Origin: Selenomonas sp. AE3005
GTDB lineage: Bacteria > Bacillota > Negativicutes > Selenomonadales > Selenomonadaceae
Assembly: GCF_905233635.1 (NCBI RefSeq)
Contig: NZ_CAJODG010000026.1
Span: forward strand, 1 to 29,909
Reading direction: 5' to 3'
Length of the DNA: 29,909 bases
Shown: positions 24,117 to 29,909 of the stretch, in pieces
Layout of the letters: each line of letters opens with the position of its first letter
How positions within the stretch are numbered: position 1 is the stretch's first letter
Position numbers and translations under genes: made by a program
Notes under the pieces: model-generated
Told to the model about the DNA's origin: nothing
What the model saw: the letters and a program-made list of their open reading frames with translations, nothing else
Database searches by the model: none

Positions 24117-25205
24117 ATGTTATTACTGTTTGATTTTGATTATGAACTGCCGGAAGAACGGATTGCCCAGGTACCCATTGAACCGCGAAATGCCTCGCGG
24201 CTGATGGTGTTGAATCCGGAGGATAAGACGATTGAACATCGCCATTTTTATGACCTCAAGGAATATGTTGAACCGGGCGATACCCTGATTTTTAATGATA
24301 CCCGGGTTATGCCGGCACGGCTTATCGGACACCGTGACCAGACTGGCGGCAAGGTGGAAGTGTTCCTGCTGCGGCGCATTGACAGCACGCATTGGGAAAC
24401 GCTCGTGAAGCCGGGCAAGAAAGCCAAGCCGGGTTATAAGATTAACTTCAGTGACGAACTCAGCTGTACGGTTACGGACCATACGGATTTTGGCGGCCGG
24501 ATTGTGGAATTTGCCTATGAGGGAATTTTTGAGGAAATTCTCGACCGCTTAGGGGAAACACCGCTGCCGCCTTACATTCATGAAAAGCTGGAAGATAAAG
24601 AGCGCTATCAGACGGTGTACAACCGTGAGGAAGGCTCGGCGGCGGCACCGACAGCTGGCCTGCATTTTACCAAAGAGCAGATGCAGGAACTGAAGGATAT
24701 GGGCGTCAATCTGGGGTTTGTCACCCTGCATGTAGGGCTGGGCACATTCCGTCCCGTTAATGTGGAAGATATCCAAAAGCATGATATGCATAAGGAATTT
24801 TATAATGTGCCCGAGGAAACGGCTAAACTTATCATGGATACGAAGGCTGCCGGTCATCGCGTGATTGCCGTGGGTACCACGAGTATCCGCACTTTGGAAT
24901 CGGCAGCGGACGGTATGGGGCAGATTAGTGCCAAAAGCGGCTGGACGCAGATTTTCATTTATCCTGGTTATGACTTCAAGATTGTTGATGCCATTATCAC
25001 CAATTTCCACCTGCCGAAATCCACACTGATTATGCTGATCAGTGCTTTTGCCGGCCGGGAGTTTGTTCTTGAGGCCTATAAGATGGCTGTGGCAATGAAG
25101 TACAGATTTTTCTCCTTTGGTGATGCCATGTTCTTAAAGACCAGACAGCCTAAAGCTGAACGGGATAAGGAACTGCAGGCCTTGGAGGAAACTCACCGCC
25201 AGTAA
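24117..25205 (+). CDS. queA: S-adenosylmethionine:tRNA ribosyltransferase-isomerase
   Basis: QueA moves the ribosyl part of SAM onto preQ1-modified tRNA to make epoxyqueuosine, the substrate of QueH. It has 362 residues. FDFDYELPEERIAQVP opens the protein, followed by FNDTRVMPARL. YNREEGSAAAPTAGLHFT and LHVGLGTFRPV are the strongest family motifs, and VGTTSIRTLESAA and TNFHLPKSTLIMLISAF follow. It starts 17 bases after the spoIID-like gene, with AGAAGGAT as a ribosome binding site. The next gene is modA and not tgt, its frequent neighbour. Confidence 0.96.
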   Translation: MLLLFDFDYELPEERIAQVPIEPRNASRLMVLNPEDKTIEHRHFYDLKEYVEPGDTLIFNDTRVMPARLIGHRDQTGGKVEVFLLRRIDSTHWETLVKPGKKAKPGYKINFSDELSCTVTDHTDFGGRIVEFAYEGIFEEILDRLGETPLPPYIHEKLEDKERYQTVYNREEGSAAAPTAGLHFTKEQMQELKDMGVNLGFVTLHVGLGTFRPVNVEDIQKHDMHKEFYNVPEETAKLIMDTKAAGHRVIAVGTTSIRTLESAADGMGQISAKSGWTQIFIYPGYDFKIVDAIITNFHLPKSTLIMLISAFAGREFVLEAYKMAVAMKYRFFSFGDAMFLKTRQPKAERDKELQALEETHRQ

Positions 25206-25218
25206 AACGGGGGTATTT

Positions 25219-26004
25219 ATGAGCATGCTTATACGGAAGTTTTTGGTGGGGCTGCTCTGCACCTTGTGCCTGCTGGGGGCAGGCTGCGCCGTCACAGAAA
25301 AAAAGTCCGCTGCCGATAAAGTTGAACTGCAAGTGGCAGCGGCTGCCAGTCTTACCGATGTGCTGCAGGAATTTGCCGCCGCCTATGAGGCTGAACACCC
25401 GCAGGTAAAACTTGTCTTTAATTTCGGCAGTTCCGGTGCTTTGCAGCAGGCCATCGAAAACGGCGGGCAGGCAGATGTGTTTTTTTCAGCGGCAGCCGGG
25501 CAGATGGTCAGGCTTGAACAGGCCGGCCTGCTGCTCGCAGGCAGCCGCCGTGACCTGCTGGAAAATGAGTTGGTGCTGATTGTGCCACGCAACGATACAA
25601 GCGCCCCTGCTGACTTTGCGCAGCTGGCTGATAAGGGGGTGCCGCAGGTGGCCTTGGGCGAACCGCGCAGTGTTCCTGTGGGGCAGTATGCGGAAGAAGT
25701 TTTGCGCAATCTGGACCTGTGGGAACAGGTGAAAGACAAGGCCGTTTTCGGTACAGATGTACGGCAGGTGCTGGCCTGGGTGGAATCCGGCAATGCTGGC
25801 TGTGGTATTGTCTATGCGACAGACGCGGCGCATTCGGACAAGGTGCAGGTTGCCGCTAAAGCTCCGGCTGGTTCGCATAAGCCCATTGTTTACCCGGCAG
25901 CTGTTTTGCAGGAGAGCCGGCATAAGCAGGAGGCGCAGGCGTTTTTAGCGTATTTGGCGCAGCGCCAGGATATTTTTACACGCTATGGTTTTGACGTCAA
26001 ATAA
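25219..26004 (+). CDS. modA: Molybdate ABC transporter substrate-binding lipoprotein
   Basis: It captures molybdate (or tungstate) outside the cytoplasmic membrane and delivers it to ModB. It has 261 residues. A lipoprotein signal peptide ends in LLGAGC with lipidated C23. The mature part starts with the ModA motif VAAAASLTDVLQEFA, followed by FNFGSSGALQQAIENG and ADVFFSAA. It carries typical VGQYAEEVL and GIVYATDA segments further on. It is 13 bases downstream of queA and 12 upstream of modB. Confidence 0.94.
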   Translation: MSMLIRKFLVGLLCTLCLLGAGCAVTEKKSAADKVELQVAAAASLTDVLQEFAAAYEAEHPQVKLVFNFGSSGALQQAIENGGQADVFFSAAAGQMVRLEQAGLLLAGSRRDLLENELVLIVPRNDTSAPADFAQLADKGVPQVALGEPRSVPVGQYAEEVLRNLDLWEQVKDKAVFGTDVRQVLAWVESGNAGCGIVYATDAAHSDKVQVAAKAPAGSHKPIVYPAAVLQESRHKQEAQAFLAYLAQRQDIFTRYGFDVK

Positions 26005-26016
26005 GAGGATGAAACT

Positions 26017-26688
26017 ATGGAACTGACACCACTGGTTATATCCCTGCAAACCGCAGGTCTGGCAACGGTGATAACGTTCTTTAGCGGCATTGGCCTGGCC
26101 CTGTTGGTATTGCGGATGAACCGCTGGCAGGGGCTGGCTGATGCCCTTATTACATTGCCCCTGGTTCTGCCACCCACGGTGGTGGGCTTTTTCCTGTTGC
26201 TGTTTTGCGGCCGGCGCAGTGCTTTAGGGACTTTTCTGTTGCATTTTGATATCAGCCTGGTATTTACCTGGAAGGCGGCGGTTATGGCGGCCGTGGTGGT
26301 ATCCCTGCCACTGATGTACCGTACGGCGCGTGGGGCGTTTGAGCAGCTCGACGTCAATATCCTAAATGCCGCCCGTACTTTGGGCATATCGGAATGGCGG
26401 CTCATTTGGCATGTGCTGCTGCCCAATGCCCGGAGCGGCATTCTGGCCGGCGTGGTCCTGTCTTTTACCAGAGCGTTGGGGGAATTTGGCGCTACCATTA
26501 TGTTTGCCGGGAATATCCCCGGGGTTACGCAGACCATGAGCACGGCGATTTATGCGGCGGTGCAGGCCAATGATTATGCGCTGGCCTGGCGGTGGACTGT
26601 AATTATCGGCTGCTTTTCCCTGGTATTTGTCCTGCTGCTGAACTGGTGGCAAAGCCGCCAGCCACGGGGGAGGGGCTTATGGAACTGA
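26017..26688 (+). CDS. modB: Molybdate ABC transporter permease
   Basis: This inner-membrane permease has 223 residues, with about five hydrophobic segments (near 8-30, 44-66, 86-108, 140-165 and 190-212). The cytoplasmic EAA-type loop that docks ModC is NAARTLGISEWRLIWHVLLP, near 119-138. TLPLVLPPTVVGF and FTRALGEFGATIMFAGN are ModB signatures. It overlaps modC by 10 bases. Order and spacing indicate a modABC operon. Confidence 0.95.
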   Translation: MELTPLVISLQTAGLATVITFFSGIGLALLVLRMNRWQGLADALITLPLVLPPTVVGFFLLLFCGRRSALGTFLLHFDISLVFTWKAAVMAAVVVSLPLMYRTARGAFEQLDVNILNAARTLGISEWRLIWHVLLPNARSGILAGVVLSFTRALGEFGATIMFAGNIPGVTQTMSTAIYAAVQANDYALAWRWTVIIGCFSLVFVLLLNWWQSRQPRGRGLWN

Positions 26689-27719
26689 CGGTTCAGATAG
26701 TGAAGAAATTGCGCGATTTTACCCTGCGGGCTGATTTTTTGCTGCACGATGAGGTGATGGCTGTATTAGGCGCCTCTGGCAGCGGCAAGAGTATGACGCT
26801 TAAATGTATCGCCGGCATCGAAACGCCGGACGAGGGGCGCATTGTCTTAAACGGGCGTACTTTGTTTGACAGCACGCAGGGGATAAATGTCAGGATTCAG
26901 GACCGTCATGTGGGGTATTTGTTTCAGGATTATGCCCTGTTTCCCAATATGAATGTGGCGGAAAATATTGCCTTTGTGACACCGGGCGGTGCGGCAGAAA
27001 AAGCGCAAAAAGTACAGGCCTGCCTGCAGCAGTTTAAGCTGGCGGACGTAAAAGATGCTTATCCCCGGGAACTATCCGGCGGGCAGCAGCAGCGTGCTGC
27101 CTTGGCGCGGCTGTTGGCCGCGGAGCCGGAACTGGTGCTCCTTGATGAGCCGCTGTCCGCGCTTGACACTTACCTTAGATGGCAGCTGGAGCAGGTGCTC
27201 CGCGAAACACTGGCCGGACGCAGTGCTATTCTGGTGACGCATGACCGCGGCGAGGCTTACCGTCTGGCCGGGAATATTGCGGTACTGGCGCAGGGACAGC
27301 TGCAACAGCCGCGCCGCCGGGAAAGCTTGTTTCAAAATCCTGATACCTTGGCTGCGGCCCTGCTCACGGGCTGTAAAAATGTATCTGCCGCGCAGAAAAT
27401 TGACAGTCAAAAAATAATGGCGCTGGACTGGCAGCTGCCCCTGACGGTGCAAAGTCCGGTGCCTGGCGAGATAAAATATGTGGGCATAAGGGCACATTAT
27501 ATGGAACTGGGACAGGCGGGACAGGCAAACACCTATACCATGGAGGTAGTCCAAGTGGTGGAAGACGTGTTTTCCTATCGGGTGATGCTGCACGTGCCGC
27601 ATACTTCAGGAGTGGCGCTGCGCTGGGAACTGCCTAAGTCTGTATGGGAGAAAATGGGCAGGCCGTCACAGGTTGAAGTATATTTTCCCCCAGATAAGCT
27701 AATGATAATGGAGGAGTAG
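26679..27719 (+). CDS. modC: Molybdate ABC transporter ATP-binding protein
   Basis: It has 346 residues. Walker A is GASGSGKS at 31-38, the signature motif LSGGQQQRAALAR is at 132-144, and Walker B is LVLLDEPLSALD at 152-163. The C-terminal part beyond about 280 looks like the regulatory TOBE (molybdate-binding) domain of ModC. The long frame begins at 26592 inside modB, but ATG 26679 follows GGGGGAGGGG and gives the usual N-terminus. The stop is only two bases ahead of the next gene, so the following transporter is likely cotranscribed. Confidence 0.93.
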   Translation: MELTVQIVKKLRDFTLRADFLLHDEVMAVLGASGSGKSMTLKCIAGIETPDEGRIVLNGRTLFDSTQGINVRIQDRHVGYLFQDYALFPNMNVAENIAFVTPGGAAEKAQKVQACLQQFKLADVKDAYPRELSGGQQQRAALARLLAAEPELVLLDEPLSALDTYLRWQLEQVLRETLAGRSAILVTHDRGEAYRLAGNIAVLAQGQLQQPRRRESLFQNPDTLAAALLTGCKNVSAAQKIDSQKIMALDWQLPLTVQSPVPGEIKYVGIRAHYMELGQAGQANTYTMEVVQVVEDVFSYRVMLHVPHTSGVALRWELPKSVWEKMGRPSQVEVYFPPDKLMIMEE

Positions 27720-27721
27720 CG

Positions 27722-28510
27722 GTGTTTAAAAATATCTTGCATCATAAGGCGGCGTCCTGCACGGACTGTGCTAAGCTTTGCTGCACGAAAATCGAAAACT
27801 TCACGGTGACGGTCGGCAATATGACCATTTTTGCCGATGTTAATATTCACCTGCATTGTGGACAGCTGACGGCCTTGATTGGCCCTAATGGTGCCGGCAA
27901 AAGCACACTGCTGAAAGCCATTTTGGGGGAGGTGCCCCATAAAGGGCAGCTGCATTATGCTGGCGCTGAAGGGCGGCGCAGCGGCCAGCCGATTATCGGC
28001 TATGTGCCCCAGTATCTGCGGTTTGACGTCAGTGCGCCTATCAGCGTTATGGATATATTTTTGGCCTGTCTGACGGATAAGCCGGTGTGGCTGACTTCCG
28101 GGCGGAAAATGCGGCCCCGCGTGCTGAAAAATCTGGCGCGTGTGCATGCCGAACATTTAATTGACCGGCGCTTGGGGGCGTTATCGGGCGGCGAGCTGCA
28201 GCGTGTACTGCTGGCTCTGGCCCTGGACCCCCTGCCGGACTTGCTGCTGCTTGACGAGCCGGTGTCCGGTGTCGACCAAAACGGCCTGGAACTGTTCTAT
28301 GAGATTCTGGCTGAACTGCGTGAGAAGGAAGATATGGCCATTTTGCTGATTTCCCATGACCTCAACATGGTGGCTAAACATGCTGACCAGGTGGTACTGC
28401 TGAATAAAGGTGTTATCACCAGCGGCACGCCGGAGGAAGTTTTTGCGGACGAACGGACGCAGAGGACCTTTGGCCTGTTGGCCGGCACGGTGATGGGAGG
28501 ACAGAGCTAA
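27722..28510 (+). CDS. Metal (Zn/Mn-type) ABC transporter ATP-binding protein
   Basis: It has 262 residues, starting at GTG 27722 after GGAG. Walker A is GPNGAGKST (54-62), the signature motif is LSGGELQRV and Walker B is LLLLDEPVSGVD. GYVPQYLRFD and the ISHDLNMVAKHADQVVLLN segment match the ZnuC/MntB/TroB group. An unusual N-terminal extension carries four cysteines, C13, C16, C20 and C21 (CTDCAKLCC), plus HH at 7-8, ahead of the ATPase domain. It overlaps the permease gene by one base (TAATG). The exact metal cannot be read from sequence. Confidence 0.85.
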   Translation: MFKNILHHKAASCTDCAKLCCTKIENFTVTVGNMTIFADVNIHLHCGQLTALIGPNGAGKSTLLKAILGEVPHKGQLHYAGAEGRRSGQPIIGYVPQYLRFDVSAPISVMDIFLACLTDKPVWLTSGRKMRPRVLKNLARVHAEHLIDRRLGALSGGELQRVLLALALDPLPDLLLLDEPVSGVDQNGLELFYEILAELREKEDMAILLISHDLNMVAKHADQVVLLNKGVITSGTPEEVFADERTQRTFGLLAGTVMGGQS

Positions 28511-29352
28511 TGATGGAACTATATAGCATTATGGATATGCTCCTGCCCTTTGACTGGGCCAGGTATACATTTATGAAACATGCCTTCCTGGCAATTCTTT
28601 TGGTAACGCCTTTGTTTGGCCTGCTCAGTACCATGGTGGTGAGCAACCGCATGGCGTTCTTTTCGGACTCTTTGGGTCATGGCGCTTTTACAGGTATTGC
28701 CATTGGCGTATTGCTCGGTGCGGTATCACCGCTCGTGTCGCTCGTGCTGTTCTCGGTGGCGTTTGCTGTCTTTATTACCTATATAAAAAATAAAAGCACG
28801 GCCTCTACTGATACCATTATCGGTGTGTTTTCCTCCACGGCCATAGCCCTGGGCTTGATGATTATGAGTCATGGCGGTGGCTTTAATAAGTTTTCTTCTT
28901 ATCTTATTGGTGATGTATTGAGCATTACTGCGGAAGATTTACAGGCCCTGCTGCTGGTGGTGTTAGTAGTGCTGGGAGGCTGGGCTCTGCTCTTTAACCG
29001 CTTGCTGGTACTGTCTTTAAACTCAGCCTTTGCCCGCAGCCGGGGGATAAATACCTTTTGGGTGGAGAGCCTGTTTGCTGCCATTCTGGCGGTGGTGGTG
29101 GCCATCAGTATTCAATGGGTAGGTATCTTGATTATCAATGCCCTGCTGGTCTTGCCGGCAGCCGCAGCGCGTAATGTGACCAATAATGTCAAAGCCTATC
29201 AGCTCCTGTCGGTACTTATTGCCTTAGGAGCAGGACTGACGGGACTATTGCTGGCCTATTATTGGAATATGGCCGCCGGGGCCACGATTGTGGTGATTTC
29301 AGCGCTGGTTTTCTTTATTACGCTGGCATTAAAATCACGTTTCCGCCGCTAA
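28510..29352 (+). CDS. Metal (Zn/Mn-type) ABC transporter permease
   Basis: It has 280 residues and about seven to eight hydrophobic segments, of the ABC-3 (ZnuB/TroC) family. FSDSLGHGAFTGIAIG near the N-terminus, FKNKSTASTDTIIGVFSS-like coupling residues, and GILIINALLVLPAAAARN are family marks. It is paired with the ATPase upstream. No binding-protein gene of the ZnuA/TroA type lies in this operon, so the partner must be elsewhere or already lost. A second ATG at 28513 is an equally likely start. Confidence 0.88.
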   Translation: MMELYSIMDMLLPFDWARYTFMKHAFLAILLVTPLFGLLSTMVVSNRMAFFSDSLGHGAFTGIAIGVLLGAVSPLVSLVLFSVAFAVFITYIKNKSTASTDTIIGVFSSTAIALGLMIMSHGGGFNKFSSYLIGDVLSITAEDLQALLLVVLVVLGGWALLFNRLLVLSLNSAFARSRGINTFWVESLFAAILAVVVAISIQWVGILIINALLVLPAAAARNVTNNVKAYQLLSVLIALGAGLTGLLLAYYWNMAAGATIVVISALVFFITLALKSRFRR

Positions 29353-29354
29353 AT

Positions 29355-29384
29355 AAAAAAGCGATGCGGCTGTGGCCGCATCGC
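29355..29384 (-). terminator. Minus-strand intrinsic terminator
   Basis: A perfect 10-bp GC-rich stem (29361-29370 with 29375-29384) with a TGTG loop is followed on the minus strand by six T residues (complement of 29355-29360). On the plus strand it has no T run. The fba terminator already lies at 29522-29564, so this one implies a separate minus-strand transcript or a back-up stop. Confidence 0.7.
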
Positions 29385-29476
29385 ATGCAGAAGGGGAACG
29401 CGAGCGTCTTTCGGTCTAACTGCATAAAGGGGAAGACCGGTGGAGGACGCGCGTTGATTGGTAACCTGAGATTATA
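29385..29476 (-). ncRNA. Candidate structured small RNA upstream of the minus-strand terminator
   Basis: The interval between the permease and fba folds strongly. AACGC/GCGTT (29397-29401 with 29451-29455) and GCGTC/GACGC (29404-29408 with 29446-29450) form a stem with a two-base bulge. It is topped by CGGTCT/AGACCG (29412-29417 with 29434-29439). The apical loop contains CTGCAT (29420-29425), complementary to ATGCAG at 29385-29390, which would form a pseudoknot. A TATAAT on the minus strand (complement of 29471-29476) precedes it, but its -35 (ATTTTA) is poor. Strand and identity are uncertain. It could instead be plus-strand 3' UTR. Confidence 0.3.
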
Positions 29477-29521
29477 TATTCTTCAAGGATGGATAAAATT
29501 CCTTCTTTTTCCCTGTTATGT

Positions 29522-29564
29522 AAAAAAAAGACTTCCTGAAACAGAAGTTTCAGGAAGTCTTTTT
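29522..29564 (-). terminator. Bidirectional terminator between the metal permease gene and fba
   Basis: A perfect 13-bp stem (29530-29542 with 29547-29559) with an AGAA loop is flanked by A8 on the left and T5 on the right. It can therefore stop transcription of fba on the minus strand and of the modABC-metal transporter unit on the plus strand. Confidence 0.85.
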
Positions 29565-29581
29565 GGCGTTTAATCAAGCAA

Positions 29582-29909
29582 TTATTTTGCGTTGATGAGA
29601 GCCATGATTTCATCAGCACGGCCATCGGAACCGAGTACGTCTTTAATCTTGTGCTCAACGAGTTCCTTAATGTAGGAGCGGCCATCAGCAACATACTGAC
29701 GCGGGTCAAAGTGTTCCGGATGAGCCATGAAGTGCTCACGGATACCAGCCGTAAGAGCCAGACGCAGGTCGGAGTCGATGTTGATTTTGCAAACTGCAGA
29801 TTTAGCAGCCTTGCGGAGCTGGTCTTCAGGAATACCAACAGCATCGTCCAGTTTGCCGCCGTTATCATTGATGATTTTTACGTACTTCGGAATAACGGAA
29901 GAAGCACCA
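29582..29909 (-). CDS. fba: Class II fructose-bisphosphate aldolase, C-terminal part
   Basis: The reading frame enters at the right edge of the window and stops at TAA (complement of 29582-29584), giving the last 108 residues. It reads GASSVIPKY, then KAAKSAVCKINIDSDLRLA, then HPEHFDPRQY and KELVEHKIKDVLGSDGRA. These are hallmark C-terminal motifs of the zinc-dependent FbaA/FbaB aldolase of glycolysis, including the NIDSD phosphate-binding stretch. The 5' part, with the zinc-binding histidines, is outside. It faces the metal-transporter unit convergently across a shared terminator. Confidence 0.92.
   Translation of the reverse strand, partial: GASSVIPKYVKIINDNGGKLDDAVGIPEDQLRKAAKSAVCKINIDSDLRLALTAGIREHFMAHPEHFDPRQYVADGRSYIKELVEHKIKDVLGSDGRADEIMALINAK

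Noticed and set aside
29416..29868. 150-residue minus-strand open frame over the fba end
   Set aside because: It is out of frame with the clear fba C-terminal sequence, reads through the terminator and has no family resemblance.

Overview
The window is chromosomal DNA of a Gram-negative-type anaerobic Firmicute. It is most consistent with Negativicutes (Selenomonas/Mitsuokella/Megamonas-like). This is an inference from three things: a Firmicute-style pyr operon with a PyrK/PyrD class 1B pair, the ruvAB-queH-spoIID-queA neighbourhood, and a surface-sugar locus next to genes of roughly 50% G+C. No rRNA, tRNA, CRISPR array, IS element or prophage gene was seen.

Layout. (1) 1-159 is the 3' end of mnmA. 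(2) 160-465 holds a strong promoter, a structured leader or small RNA ending in an intrinsic terminator, and a second promoter just before pyrB. (3) 466-10049 is a tightly packed operon, pyrB-pyrC-carA-carB-pyrK-pyrD-pyrF-pyrE. It encodes all of de novo UMP synthesis and ends in a clear terminator at 10069-10105. (4) 10106-17886 is a GDP-fucose and fucosyltransferase locus. Two very AT-rich glycosyltransferase genes (GT11 and GT10 type) precede gmd, manC, fcl and manB. A minus-strand vapBC toxin-antitoxin pair sits between gmd and manC with its own promoter and terminator. (5) 17918-20551 is a dTDP-sugar unit, rfbA-rfbC-rfbB, with its own promoter and terminator but no rmlD. (6) 20552-25205 is ruvA-ruvB-queH-spoIID-like-queA: Holliday junction migration, the last steps of tRNA queuosine synthesis, and a secreted SpoIID-domain protein. 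(7) 25219-29352 is modA-modB-modC followed by the ATPase and permease of a Zn/Mn-type ABC importer without its binding protein. (8) 29353-29909 holds a highly structured intergenic segment with a minus-strand terminator, a bidirectional terminator, and the 3' part of fba on the minus strand.

How the genes work together. The pyr genes take glutamine, bicarbonate and aspartate to UMP. manB, manC, gmd and fcl take mannose-6-phosphate to GDP-L-fucose, which the two predicted fucosyltransferases would attach to a surface glycan. rfbA, rfbB and rfbC make dTDP-4-keto-rhamnose for the same kind of surface polymer. The points most worth a second look are the alternative-pairing pyr leader, a G8 tract inside the AT-rich GT10 gene (possible phase variation), vapBC lodged inside the fucose operon, and the folded, possibly minus-strand RNA at about 29361-29455.

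Several starts were moved from the longest open frame to codons with a properly spaced Shine-Dalgarno sequence. pyrB, pyrK, manC, ruvB and perhaps rfbA then start at TTG.
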